From positions 19,451,425-19,515,424 of the forward strand of contig NC_046632.1 of NCBI RefSeq assembly GCF_900324465.2: a stretch of DNA of 64,000 nt, in the 5' to 3' direction. This DNA is from Anabas testudineus. Lineage: Eukaryota; Chordata; Actinopteri; Anabantiformes; Anabantidae. Positions 21,480 through 34,016 of this stretch are shown here, piece by piece. The position numbers were made by a program, and so were the translations under genes. Numbering within the stretch: the stretch's first letter is position 1; each line of letters opens with the position of its first letter. The notes below the pieces were generated by a model. It worked only from the letters and a program-made list of their open reading frames with translations. It searched no databases and was not told the origin of the DNA.

Positions 21480-21930
21480 ACTGAAACGCACACGCGAGAG
21501 TAGGCGGGGGTAAGGGGGGGGGGGGCACGTGCATTCAGAAAAGGACTCCGACCCAGACCCACCGGGAACCGGACACCCGCGCGACGAAAACAACGCCACC
21601 GCTACGCGCGTGCACATCGCGTCACGCGCGCCGGGCTGCAGCCTCCCGCATCCTCCGTCTCCTCCACATTCAGCAGCACTCGCGTTCTCTATTGCCTACA
21701 CGCGCACAGGCGCGTGCGGAGCCCCTCCGTGTCGTGCACCCCCGCCTCTGTGTGTTTATGTCGTGCACGCGCGCTGTGCCCGCGGCTGTTAATCAGAGTC
21801 TTACCGCAGAAATGTGCAGATTGTTGGATCCGGAGCCGATTTGTTGCTGCAGACAGGATCTCGCACAAAGCTGCGCCAAGTCTCGCGAGAGGGCGGGTCA
21901 AAGGGGCTGCTCACGTGATCCCACAGTCTG
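21480..21930 (-). promoter_or_regulatory. zbtb25: CpG-rich zbtb25 promoter and non-coding first exon
   Basis: CpG-dense segment. A minus-strand donor (TGCG|GTAAGA) ends a putative exon at 21805, which could splice to the acceptor at 19568. Upstream on the minus strand are the perfect palindrome TCTCGCGAGA (21881-21890, the BANP/Kaiso-type promoter element), a GC box (about 21891-21897) and TCACGTGA (21911-21918, E-box of the USF/MITF-TFE type). The motifs are visible; the assignment to zbtb25 is inferred from position and orientation. Confidence 0.6.
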
Positions 21931-23435
21931 ACGAGATGTTTTTAATAATTAATGAGCGACTTCTACAATTATCAACACGTTGTAACCTTAGAGACAGAAC
22001 TAATGTGAGCCACGGGGCTGAAAACACGTTTTACTGTTCTGATCCGGTTCTAACAGGTTGTATCGTCCAGCAGTTTAAAAGAGAGGTAAAACCAAAAAAA
22101 CCTCATTGTCAACTTCACACAGGTGATATAATATATATACCTGAAATATACCTGGGATATCTGTGAAGATTCTCACTGATCCAGGTCCTGGTTTTACCAA
22201 AACTGCTCCTAAGTGGGAACTAGACTTTCTTAAATCCTTTTATTCTCACACTGATCATCATCAGAATTAATTTAGATAAAGCTAACACATTACTATAATT
22301 AGAACTTTAACCCTGAAAATAAATGACAAACAAAGCAGCACGTTTAGATTAGAAACAGCGGAGTGAAAAGAAACCGAGGGAGATGTCACCACTTTATTTA
22401 ATCTCTGACCTTCGCTTGGTGTTTGGTTCCTGAAAATCAAGTCAGAGTGAGACCTTCTGACCTGGTCCTCGTCTTTGATGCTAAGCTGAACAGAAAATAG
22501 CTGTTAACACTTCCGGTAATGATTTTCACAATAAGATAACATTTGCATACTTTCAAATGTAGAATACACATTTGTCAGTGTTTCCTTTACACCTGTCATT
22601 TTACAGTGTTGGGCTGATTCTCATACTGTTTGGGTTTTCCATTTATTTTAAGGTTGATAATCAAATCTACAATTATTAATACACTGCCGGTGAAAGAGGA
22701 AAATAATTTGAAAATGTCTTTATCTAAAATTGATTACATATGTTCTGAAACATAAAGTGAGCCTGTCCAACTTAATCAAGATAATGTATTAAAAATTGTA
22801 TTTATGATAAAGCAGATGACAGAAAGATAGGAGAAAATCCACTCAGCAAGAAAATTACAAAGAACAATAATGGAAGAAATAAAACAGGAATCATTTTTTA
22901 CGTACTTTTCTGCGTGGTACATTCATTGTTAAAATAAAAAAAAGATTGCATCCATCAATACATGGAGACACTCAATAACTCAAAAGCTTATAATGACAAC
23001 GGGAAGAATTATTTTTGGCAATCACTTTACAAAAGTAAATGTTCAAAAGGTAAATGTTTAACACAAAGTGCAAAATGTGAAGAGATTAGGAGATTGGAGT
23101 AATATCTTTATATGTTACAGTTATGTTACAGTTATTTGTCTAAGGAACTGCATGCATCATTATAGTATCATAAACAAACACATGCAAGTATGTCAGTGTT
23201 AATGGTTGTTTTAAAAAAGGATATTGGACTACATCAGAACAAAGTAATAAACAACTTGTTTTAACAATAAATCACTGAAAAAAGATCAGCTTGTGGAAAA
23301 GGTCTTAACAGTTTCACTTCTGTAATATTTCCTTTTCCTCTATGTAAAGCAGTTTTTTAACCTGACAAACAAAAACGTTACATTTCTAACAGCTGGAATT
23401 TAACTTTATTTTGAAGGGCAGTAATTTGACCGGAA
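21931..23435. other. AT-rich spacer between the zbtb25 and zbtb1 promoters
   Basis: About 1.5 kb of AT-rich DNA separating two CpG-rich promoter segments. No gene or known repeat recognised. Confidence 0.55.
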
Positions 23436-23439
23436 AATA

Positions 23440-23830
23440 AATGCTTCTTCTTCGTCTGTTTCCTGACAGCGTCGCGCTTGACGTAGCGGCAGTCTGTGCG
23501 GAAGTTCTTTCATCCTGCAGGAGAAGAAGAAGAAGAAGAAGGGGCTTCTCCTTCGTCTCAACTTTCCGCCTGAACGCAACAAACCCGCGGGTACCGAACC
23601 TCCGGAGCCCCGGGGACTTTCACAAACACCCGCCGCCGACTGCAGCAGCTCCTCCGCCGGCCTGCGGAACCTACGGTGAGTCGACGGCTTTCTGTCCGGC
23701 CCTCAGCGCCGCTTGGCCGGGAAAACTACAGAAAAATCCCCGCGGCCTGCTGGTCTTGGTGCTAGCTGAATGCGGGTGGTAGTGCGGGGGTGGCGGAGCT
23801 GCTTGCGGGAGCGATATCACCGAATGACAA
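23440..23830 (+). promoter_or_regulatory. zbtb1: zbtb1 promoter and non-coding first exon
   Basis: GC-rich segment with a strong donor (CTACG|GTGAGT) ending an exon at 23675. The start codon of zbtb1 lies four bases into the exon after the acceptor at 26212, so this exon is a natural non-coding partner. A short GAAGAA repeat lies at 23521-23540. Confidence 0.6.
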
Positions 23831-26212
23831 GTCTTAGCATTTCTAGCTACTACATCCGTAAAAGAGTTTCAAAATAAAGACATCGGCCAAAGGATCAATC
23901 GGTTAAACTCGCCTGGATCAGCCTCTACGGACCTTATTAAATAAGTCATATTTAACAAAACTGAATTTAGTCTGGTTTCCGTCCGTGTTTCCGTTTTACA
24001 GAAATACTTTTTGATCACTCTTATTACCTGTCGATTCTATTTGTTTTATTTTGTAAGTCTAGCCACTGTAACTTCCGGCCTCGGAATGCTAGCAGCGGCT
24101 AGCTTGACGCAGCTAACCGCGGCGGAGCTGTAATCTCCATTTTAGCTCGGCCTCTCCCTTCTGTCTGCTCCAACCAGCCTCTCCCCTCCCGTGTCCTCAC
24201 CACCCGCTTCTCATGGGTCTTTATCGGTCAATAACGGCGGGTTTGTCGGTGACTGACAACCGAGTGGATGGTAAACTGACTCGCAGCAACTGAAACTTCT
24301 CTTATTTAGCACGTTTTTTCAACGGAGTTTGGTGCGGTGGTGAAATTTAATATTCAAAACACAACAGTCGAACTGATGAGATCAGTGTAAATGTGAAGAA
24401 TTTTACAGCAGTTTCAGTTTAGTTTTTACACATTAAAGTCCGTTTAAACCCGTGTCCTGCTGTTCAAATGAATTCAGTTTAACTGAGATCGTTTGGTGAT
24501 GAAATTTGTTGTTAATGAGCCAAAACTATCAGAAGAATAATCAGTTAAATTTCTCTTTGTTTTTTAACCTTTGATCTGATGGGTGGTCATATCTGTTTAT
24601 TAAAACAGATGTTTCTGCTGCTTTACTGTCTTTGTGAATCGTTCTTTGGAGGTTTCCGAACATAATGTTTCTTCTGTCATGTGTTAGAATCATGGTACTG
24701 ATGATGATGATGATGATGATGCTGTGGTTCTGATCAGATGTCAGCAGATATGACAGGAGGCGGACCTGTGTGATCAGGTCAAACATTCAGGTGTGACTGG
24801 TGTAAACGTGCACCTGCTGCTGTTAGAAGACTGCTGTAACTGATGCGTGACCTGTTCTCGGGTCAGAACCAGACGACATGTGGAACCTTTTCAGATCCTG
24901 CTCAGTGTGGAATCAGTGCAGAAACAAAATAACCTTTGATTCAGACTGAGCAACATAATTGGATTGGATTGGCAGATTGTTATTTTTTTTATTCACTGTG
25001 CAGCTGACTGAACTTCGAGCACACTGTAAACTGGACCTTCATTTTCTTCACCGAGGCCTGAAATTTGCCTCATTCACGGTGTCTGCTGCTGCTACCTCAG
25101 CCTCTGTCTCCATGACGTTGTGTCAGTCACTGACTGTGTGAAATAAATGATTTTTGGAAATGAGACCCAGTTAAACTGTGATATTATTAAATATAATTAA
25201 AATATTTTAAATGATTGTGGTCACAGAAGTATGTTGGTTGAGTCTCCAGGGACCATTACGACGTGCAGCTACTGGTTGGTAACTTAGCTGCTTGGATGGC
25301 TAATCTCACCTTACTGATCTCTTTTTCTTATTTGATGGGGTTTTATTATGAGGTTTGGTTTCATGCAGCAGTCCCGGACTAACTTTCTCTAATGCAGAAA
25401 TGTTTCAGGTCAGAAAGTGACACTGATGTCATGACTGAGATGTTTACTCAGACATAAGGCTGATAATACTGTCAGGTTAACATAAAAGGATTCAGGTTTG
25501 TCCCACAGTCCAGTGGATCATCAATTGTAGGTGAGAGCTGCTGTCAGAGACATAAACATAGTGATGATCAGCACCGAGCGAGGGAGAGCTCATAGGACAA
25601 CAGTGTACAATAAGTGTGTGTTTTATCAGTTCACACCATCAAATCAGAGCAGCTGAGTGGCTTTTAGTTTCTGTCACACAGCCAATACTCACACTGTACA
25701 TCATGTAGTTTCATGATGTGTTGGTGGTGATAAAAGGATTTGTTATTAGATTAAAACCTAATCTGTTTCAAACAGTAGTCAGTTATTTTCTGTAAAGGAA
25801 TAATGAAATGGAGCAGACTTTAGAAAGAAGGAATAAACTGTTTGTAAAAACAAGGTGATTCTCTGTGCATTTGTTAAAAAGTTTAAATCAGTTAGTCTGT
25901 ATAAAGCCCAAGGTGGAGTCTGTGTGTAGAAGTGCCTTTAACGCTGAGGTTCATCTGTTCTTCAGGGAATTATTTTCTTTATTTCCAGTGTAGCTTTGAT
26001 GAAACAGGATCTAAATGACTGAAGCCAGAGCTCATTATTCAGGTCTGATCTTGATGAGTCATAACAGGACTGAGAGCATGTTCTGCCTCACTGACTACAA
26101 CAAGCCACATGTTGTGAAATACTCTGCAACGCAGTAAAAGTTGACCACAAAGGAAAACCTGACAGCAGGAAGAACGCAGCAGTTAATGACTCTGTTCTTC
26201 TGTTTTCTGCAG
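23676..26212 (+). other. zbtb1: zbtb1 first intron (predicted)
   Basis: Runs from the GTGAGT donor to the TTTTCTGCAG acceptor before the start codon. It includes a (GAT)n microsatellite at about 24698-24720. No other gene recognised. Confidence 0.6.
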
Positions 26213-26216
26213 GGCG

Positions 26217-28274
26217 ATGGCGAGGCCGAGCCACAGCGACCACGTCCTCCAGCAGCTCAACAACCAGCGGGAGTGGGGCTTCCTGTGCGACTGCCTCATC
26301 GCCATCGGTGACATCTACTTCAGGGCGCACAAGGCTGTTCTTGCAGCCTGCAGCTCCTATTTCAGGATGATGTTCATCCGGGACCAGCAGGGGGCAGGCC
26401 GTCTGGACCTCAGCAACATGCAGATCAGTGCAGAGTGCTTCGACCTCATTCTGCAGCTCATGTACCTTGGACGCATCGTGGTGGGGAGCTACGAGTTTGA
26501 GGAGCTTAAGGCCTCCATGGCGTACCTGCAGATGTACTACATCCCAGACTCGCTGGAGGACCTCAGGGACATCAGGAGTTCCAACCTCACCCCGTCCTCC
26601 TCAGCCTCTTCCTCCTCGTCCAGTTCCTCCACTGGTGCTGCTGGGGGAAAGATGATTTTTGGAGTTCGTATGTATGAGCAGCAGAAGCCTGCTGCGCCAG
26701 AAGTGGAGCGTTTACCGAAAGCTGTCAACAGCAGTGCAGTACGTCCAGCTGCTCCAGCAACCGTCACCAGGCCAGTGGTGGCAGAGGAGGTGGTAAACGC
26801 TCCTCTGATAGTGGCACCTCCGACTGCGGATGGAGCAGTCGAGCAGCCGTGCGACTTGAGAAAGAGGTCCGGCGGCAGGAGTTCGACCCTAAAAGACCGT
26901 CCTCGTTTTGGTCGCACCTACACCTGCGACGACTGCGGCTTTGTCTTCAGCTGTGAGAAGCTTTTAATCGAACACATCCTGACCTGCACCAACCGGAAGG
27001 CCTACCACCCACCAAGAGGTAACATCGAAGGTGACAATGACTCCAGTAAAACTGAGAGCTCTGCTTCTGAGAGCACCGAAGAAAACAGGGTCATCTGTAA
27101 AGGTGAGGATGAGTGGCCTGAGGCCAAGGGCAACTCTGACCTCACCATTAGGTCGGTAGCAGCCGGGACCGACAGTGAACCTGGGTCAACCAGGAGCCTC
27201 TCCATCAAGACGGAACCAGAAGAAAGCATGTTCCCCGAGATAGAGGTTGTCCGTGTCGGTGAGCACACAGCAAGAGACTCTAGCACAGCGCGGTTTAGTG
27301 ACGCCACACGTAAAGCCTTTCTGAGGGAGAAAACGGAAGACCGTGAACCAGAGCCTGGTGTCTCAGGTTTGGAGAACAGCAACGAGCCTTTTGAAGGCCA
27401 TATGTCCAGCAGCGATGATTCAGGGATTCCAACAAAGCTTCGTAAGGTCAAAGATGAGAAGCAGGATACAGACTGTGCGCCCTGTGAACTGTGTGGTGCT
27501 CTGTTAGTGGAGGAGGACAAGTCCGCTCATTACCTGTCCAACCACATGGGCCATATATGTGCTTGTGGGCGGTGTGGCCAGGTGCTGATCAAAGGCCGGC
27601 AGCTACAGGAGCATGCAGAGCGCTGCGGAGAATCTCATGGTGGCGAGTCGGACTCTCATGGGGAAGACGAAGTGTCCTTGCTGGAGGAGCAGCAGGGGAT
27701 GGAGGAAGGGCTGCTTGAGGCAGTTGACCTGGCCTGTCCTCACTGCGGTTTGCTGTTCCAGAATGAGAGCCTGGCACTAGAGCATGCGTTGTCCTGCCAC
27801 GACCAGGAGCTGTTCCGCCCGGTGCTGCTGGAGGAGGGCGCCGAACCAGATCACCGCCGCAAACACTTCTGCAGTATCTGTGGGAAAGGCTTCTACCAGC
27901 GCTGCCACCTGCGAGAGCACTACACCGTCCACACCAAGGAGAAGCAGTTCACCTGCCAGACGTGCGGGAAGCAGTTCCTGAGGGAGCGCCAACTCAGGCT
28001 GCACACCGACATGCACAAAGGCATGGCACGGTACGTGTGCCCAGTGTGCGACCAGGGAACGTTCCTCAAACATGACCACGTCAGACACATGATATCCCAC
28101 CTGTCGGCCGGGGAAACCATCTGCCAGGTGTGTTTCCAGATCTTCCCTGGCGGAGAGCAGCTGGAGAAGCACATGGACGTTCACCTGTACATCTGTGGCG
28201 TCTGTGGAGAGAAGTTCCGCCTCCGTAAAGACATGAGGAGCCATTATAACTCCAAGCACACCAAGAGACTTTAG
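26217..28274 (+). CDS. zbtb1: Zinc finger and BTB domain-containing protein 1
   Basis: Single coding exon of 685 codons (human 713). The BTB domain occupies about residues 8-118 (HVLQQLNNQREWGFLCDC, AHKAVLAACSSYFRMMF, AECFDLILQLMYLGRI). An N-terminal finger (YTCDDCGFVFSCEKLLIEH..C, about 237-260) corresponds to the ubiquitin-binding UBZ4-like finger of human ZBTB1. Fingers follow with CELCGALLVEEDKSAHYLSNH, CPHCGLLF, CSICGKGFYQRCHLREHYTVH, CQTCGKQFLRERQLRLHTDMH, CPVCDQGTFLKHDHVRHMISH, CQVCFQIF and CGVCGEKFRLRKDMRSHYNSKH. IKTEPEE is a likely sumoylation site. ZBTB1 is a nuclear repressor linked to lymphoid development and translesion DNA synthesis in other vertebrates. The start follows the acceptor at 26212 and matches the family (MAxPSHS). 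Confidence 0.97.
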   Translation: MARPSHSDHVLQQLNNQREWGFLCDCLIAIGDIYFRAHKAVLAACSSYFRMMFIRDQQGAGRLDLSNMQISAECFDLILQLMYLGRIVVGSYEFEELKASMAYLQMYYIPDSLEDLRDIRSSNLTPSSSASSSSSSSSTGAAGGKMIFGVRMYEQQKPAAPEVERLPKAVNSSAVRPAAPATVTRPVVAEEVVNAPLIVAPPTADGAVEQPCDLRKRSGGRSSTLKDRPRFGRTYTCDDCGFVFSCEKLLIEHILTCTNRKAYHPPRGNIEGDNDSSKTESSASESTEENRVICKGEDEWPEAKGNSDLTIRSVAAGTDSEPGSTRSLSIKTEPEESMFPEIEVVRVGEHTARDSSTARFSDATRKAFLREKTEDREPEPGVSGLENSNEPFEGHMSSSDDSGIPTKLRKVKDEKQDTDCAPCELCGALLVEEDKSAHYLSNHMGHICACGRCGQVLIKGRQLQEHAERCGESHGGESDSHGEDEVSLLEEQQGMEEGLLEAVDLACPHCGLLFQNESLALEHALSCHDQELFRPVLLEEGAEPDHRRKHFCSICGKGFYQRCHLREHYTVHTKEKQFTCQTCGKQFLRERQLRLHTDMHKGMARYVCPVCDQGTFLKHDHVRHMISHLSAGETICQVCFQIFPGGEQLEKHMDVHLYICGVCGEKFRLRKDMRSHYNSKHTKRL

Positions 28275-30620
28275 GAACGATCCAAAATGTCCAAAGCTGC
28301 ATTTATACTAATTTGTTACTAAAAAGCCATAAATGTGAGAACAAATGTATGCACTTGAACACCAAAAAGACAAAGTTTTAATCTGCACTTTTAAAGTATA
28401 TGCATAACCTAAACGGGTGTTCGCACTGTGAGCAGTGGAGCTGGTGATTGGTTGCTTTGTGTATCCTCAGCTTTGTACTTAGATAAAATGACATTAAGTT
28501 AAACGCGGCACATTTTCACATCTAATAATCAGGATGGTGGTCAGAACGAGCTTCTGGAGGTGAAACAGTTTTCACATTTGATGCTGCAACACTCGGTCTC
28601 AGCCGAGTGTCGTAACCATCATAGCTAACCAGTTACACAGCTAAAGAGATGTATATTATTATTAACTATATTTATAAAGGAGCTGGGGTTTTATATACAG
28701 GATGATACGGTTCACCAAAGAGGAACAAAAGTCCATCCGTGAGTTGACAAAACACTGCAGCAGCAGCAGCAGCATTTACCAAAGCCGGGCTCGCAGGTGT
28801 GAAAGCTACATGTTGAAGAGTCGGCTCGTGTCCGAGCCACAGTTGGTCAGAAAACGCCGCGCCTGACTGGTTCACTGATGTGTTGCTCACAGTGTGAACT
28901 CGCGGTGAGACGGCAGCAGAAGAAACAACAGGACGGCTGATTGTTTAACAGCATCCACAGCAGAGAGAAACCTCAACAGTCCTTACCAGAACTAAACCCA
29001 GTTTGGTAAACGGAGGCAGTGTGAAGATGTCCAAAGGTTGTACTGTGAGAAACCGAGTGAGCTGCTGTCAAAGTGCTGCGGGTCGACGTTTTCTAGCTTT
29101 GATGTCAAGAGTTTCCAGAATACTAAAAATGTTGTAGTCAGAGGAAAAGACAGAACTCAGTTCTGTTGGTTTGTTTTGAGTTGAGCACACTGAGTCTTAG
29201 CTTTTCCTTCATTATTGTGCAGCTTTATTTCACTCGCTGAGTGGTGCCTTTACTGTACAGTGTGAGTCTGTAAAAGAATTCAGTAACAAAACACTAGAAG
29301 TGGTCTCCTCAGAACCAGCTCACCAACCTGCTGGACTGTGTCTTTTTAATTTACTGTCTGAAAAACTTCATCTTATGCTTTCACTTCCTCTGATGCCTTA
29401 CGAGTCATGTCAAATTGTTTTGGCTGCGGTTCTGCTCTTGTTCTTTAGGACTGTTACTCTTCACCACATAGGACCTCAACCAGTTCAAACTGTTGGTGTA
29501 TACTCAACGCAACCATTATAAACAGTACCAAACCAGTTCCAAATCAGTGCTCAGTCAACCTAAACCAGGTCAAAACTGCCCAACTAACCTGAAGGTTACA
29601 GCTGTTCCACTCAACACTTCGGATCTGGTCTCAGTCTTTTCAAGAACCCGCAAACCAGTTTAATATGTATTAAATCTAGTTTAGAAAGAACTCTAAATGG
29701 TTGGAAGGTTATTTGTGAACCATTCCTGGACCCAGTTCAGAACCAACCAAAACAAACTGAGACAGAACCGGTATTTCAGATCCAGCCTACACCATTTCAG
29801 AACATGCAGAACATGTGAATTGGTTCCAAACAAAACCGGTTTACCAACGTGAACCGGAGCTAGTTGTCGAGCACTAAACCAGCTCACAACCAACCAGATC
29901 GACCCAGTAAAGCGAGTTTAGAACCCGTCTACGTCCACTCAGTCGGTTGAGACGTGTTATTCTAATGTAAAGCTGTTGAAACCAGATCTGCATTTATTTA
30001 GATGAGAAACTGAAAATGTGCTTTGTTCGGTGAACTATTAGGACAATCAGCATCTCTGCCCTTTGAGCACTTTTCTTGTTTGGATCTGCACTCGACTTTT
30101 CTTTAAAACCACGAAGAGGCAAATGTTCTTAAAGCCGATAAAGCCTCTGAGCTACAACAGACACATTTCCACTGTGGATTTGTTGTGTTTAATTCTGCCA
30201 GGATCAAACTAAGACCACTTCATGCTTCATGTCCTCGTGTGGACTCTTAGACCAACATTGGACAAGTGAACTGGACGCTCGTTTCATGTACTGTATTGTT
30301 TCTTTCTCTTTTTTTTATTTTCACATCAGGTCCACATCAGGTCCACATCAGGGCTCCATCCAGTTCACCCCTTACTCATTCATTACAGCTCCAAACCCAC
30401 TCGTCCAGTCCAGTACTGACTGGATCCAGATCCAGTCAGAATCAAACCAAGCATCGGCTTGTTAAAACCAGCTTCTGGACAGAAAAGTCCGAATGGTCCT
30501 TCTTGATCCTTCAGTTTGTGTTGGAGGCTTTTGTTTGTTTTTTTGCTTTTTCTTTCTCTTTTGTTTGTAGTTTTGGAAAAACGAGGCTCTGATCTCTGGA
30601 ATAAAGACAAACTTTTCTAA
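28275..30620 (+). other. zbtb1: Probable long zbtb1 3' UTR
   Basis: No coding exon follows. An AATAAA at about 30599-30604 is a plausible end of a 2.3 kb 3' UTR. The stretch 29510-29930 is unusually rich in ACCAGTT-like words, perhaps a decayed repeat. Confidence 0.45.
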
Positions 30621-31525
30621 AGCTCTGGATAACCAAGTGAATCTGTTTATGAAGAAACATCAGATTTTTCCTTTTTTTTTTTTTAAATTTGAAACTGAAA
30701 CTTCCAGGCAGCGTTTGCTTCAGTCAAGTGTAACAACTGAGTTCTGATTGGCCGGTGATGTCAACACAAACCTATGCACATATTTCTAATCTAATCTAAT
30801 TTAGAGTGAGACCAAACAGAAACTAGCACATACTAAATACCTGTAGTATTCTCACTTCATGTCCATGTTTACGTCTTACTCCATATTTCTGACATCTGTA
30901 GTTGATTTACAGATGATGGGATAAAATAAAATGTGTCATCACACATAGAACTCAACATAACCATGAACATGCTGCAGATATATAAATATATATATTAATA
31001 TAATAAAATCTACTTTTTACTCAGCTACATTTATGTGATGACTTCACAGATTCACACAAACGTGAACCTGAAATAGAATCAACAAAGAAATCTCCATCTT
31101 TATCAGCTGTAACCCTAGAGTGACAGAGTGAATAATGCATTAATAATTCATTTAAAAGAATTGAGCCATTCTGCGTCAGTACATTAAGTATAGTAAAGTA
31201 CTTTCTCACACTCCTCTGTGTTATTGTATAGCAGTGTTGTAGTAAAGTTTTACATGCAGGAGGTTTTACTTCCTACACTGTAGTAATGATCCTTTACACC
31301 AGTAACCTTATATCAAATGGTTAATTTCTGTTCTCATTACTGTCGGAACGTGTTTCCAGATAGTGATTAAAGTTCTCAGTTTTCACTTTGTCCACATGGA
31401 GGCGCTGCAGGGTCAAAGTCAACATGTTTCAGAGGATGGTTGATTGGAAAGTTTTCATTTTGTAAAGGTTTGTAAAGTATTTGTTAGTATCAAGTAAAAC
31501 CAACAGTACAACATAGTAAATATAT
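30621..31525. other. Intergenic DNA, no gene recognised
   Basis: AT-rich sequence between the probable zbtb1 transcript end and the 45/47-bp minisatellite. Confidence 0.5.
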
Positions 31526-31529
31526 GTAG

Positions 31530-34016
31530 GTGTAAAACAGTCTGTAACAGTATCTCGGTACTATCTCCGTCTAAAGGTCAAACAGTCGGCAACAGTATCT
31601 CGGTACTATCTCCGTCTAAAGGTCAAACAGTCGGTAACAGTATCTCGGTACTATCTCCGTCTAAAGGTGTAAAACAGTCGGTAACAGTATGTCGGTACTA
31701 TCTCCGTCTAAAGGTCAAACAGTCGGTAACAGTATCTCGGTACTATCTCCGTCTAAAGGTGTAAAACTGTCGGTAACAGTATCTCGGTACTATCTCCGTC
31801 TAAAGGTCAAACAGTCGGTAACAGTATCTCAGTACTATCTCCGTCTAAAGGTGTAAAACAGTCTGTAACAGTATCTCGGTACTATCTCCGTCTAAAGGTC
31901 AAACAGTCTGTAACGGTATCTCGGTACTATCTCCGTCTAAAGGTCAAACAGTCGGTAACAGTATCTCGGTACTATCTCCGTCTAAAGGTGTAAAACAGTC
32001 TGTAACAGTATCTCGGTACTATCTCCGTCTAAAGGTGTAAAACTGTCGGTAACAGTATCTCGGTACTATCTCCGTCTAAAGGTCAAACAGTCGGCAACGG
32101 TATCTCGGTACTATCTCCGTCTAAAGGTGTAAAACAGTCTGTAACAGTATCTCGGTACTATCTCCGTCTAAAGGTCAAACAGTCTGTAACGGTATCTCGG
32201 TACTATCTCCGTCTAAAGGTGTAAAACAGTCTGTAACAGTATCTCGGTACTATCTCCGTCTAAAGGTCAAACAGTCTGTAACAGTATCTCGGTACTATCT
32301 CCGTCTAAAGGTCAAACAGTCGGTAACGGTATCTCAGTACTATCTCCGTCTAAAGGTCAAACAGTCTGTAACGGTATCTCGGTACTATCTCCGTCTAAAG
32401 GTGTAAAACAGTCGGTAACAGTATGTCGGTACTATCTCCGTCTAAAGGTCAAACAGTCGGTAACAGTATCTCGGTACTATCTCCGTCTAAAGGTGTAAAA
32501 CTGTCGGTAACAGTATCTCGGTACTATCTCCGTCTAAAGGTGTAAAACTGTCGGTAACAGTATCTCGGTACTATCTCCGTCTAAAGGTCAAACAGTCGGC
32601 AACGGTATCTCGGTACTATCTCCGTCTAAAGGTGTAAAACAGTCTGTAACAGTATCTCGGTACTATCTCCGTCTAAAGGTGTAAAACAGTCTGTAACAGT
32701 ATCTCGGTACTATCTCCGTCTAAAGGTCAAACAGTCTGTAACGGTATCTCGGTACTATCTCCGTCTAAAGGTGTAAAACAGTCTGTAACAGTATCTCGGT
32801 ACTATCTCCGTCTAAAGGTCAAACAGTCTGTAACGGTATCTCGGTACTATCTCCGTCTAAAGGTCAAACAGTCGGTAACGGTATCTCAGTACTATCTCCG
32901 TCTAAAGGTCAAACAGTCTGTAACGGTATCTCGGTACTATCTCCGTCTAAAGGTGTAAAACTGTCGGTAACAGTATCTCGGTACTATCTCCGTCTAAAGG
33001 TCAAACAGTCGGTAACAGTATCTCGGTACTATCTCCGTCTAAAGGTGTAAAACTGTCGGTAACAGTATCTCGGTACTATCTCCGTCTAAAGGTGTAAAAC
33101 TGTCGGTAACAGTATCTCGGTACTATCTCCGTCTAAAGGTGTAAAACTGTCGGTAACAGTATCTCGGTACTATCTCCGTCTAAAGGTCAAACAGTCGGTA
33201 ACAGTATCTCGGTACTATCTCCGTCTAAAGGTGTAAAACAGTCGGTAACAGTATCTCGGTACTATCTCCGTCTAAAGGTGTAAAACAGTCTGTAACGGTA
33301 TCTCGGTACTATCTCCGTCTAAAGGTCAAACAGTCTGTAACGGTATCTCGGTACTATCTCCGTCTAAAGGTCAAACAGTCTGTAACGGTATCTCGGTACT
33401 ATCTCCGTCTAAAGGTCAAACAGTCGGCAACGGTATCTCGGTACTATCTCCGTCTAAAGGTCAAACAGTCGGCAACGGTATCTCGGTACTATCTCCGTCT
33501 AAAGGTCAAACAGTCGGCAACGGTATCTCGGTACTATCTCCGTCTAAAGGTGTAAAACTGTCGGTAACAGTATCTCGGTACTATCTCCGTCTAAAAGTTA
33601 AACAGTCGGTAACAGTATCTCGGTACTATCTCCGTCTAAAGGTGTAAAACTGTCGGTAACAGTATCTCGGTACTATCTCCGTCTAAAGGTGTAAAACAGT
33701 CGGTAACAGTATCTCGGTACTAGCTCCGTCTAAAGGTGTAAAACTGTCGGTAACAGTATCTCGGTACTATCTCCGTCTAAAGGTGTAAAACTGTCGGTAA
33801 CAGTATCTCGGTACTAGCTCCGTCTAAAGGTGTAAAACAGTCGGTAACAGTATCTCGGTACTAGCTCCGTCTAAAGGTGTAAAACAGTCGGTAACAGTAT
33901 CTCGGTACTAGCTCCGTCTAAAGGTGTAAAACAGTCGGTAACAGTATCTCGGTACTAGCTCCGTCTAAAGGTGTAAAACAGTCGGTAACAGTATCTCAGT
34001 ACTAGCTCCGTCTAAA
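31530..34016 (+). repeat. 45/47-bp minisatellite array, about 54 copies
   Basis: Tandem units with the core CGGTACTATCTCCGTCTAAA and two alternating forms: one with GGTCAAACAG (45 bp) and one with GGTGTAAAAC (47 bp). Internal variants mark sub-blocks: a GTATGTCGG variant at 31687 and again at 32421 (734 bp apart, with matching neighbours), a CTCAGTAC variant several times, and a TAGCTCCG variant clustered in the last 300 bp. This shows block duplication and local homogenisation. Confidence 0.98.
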
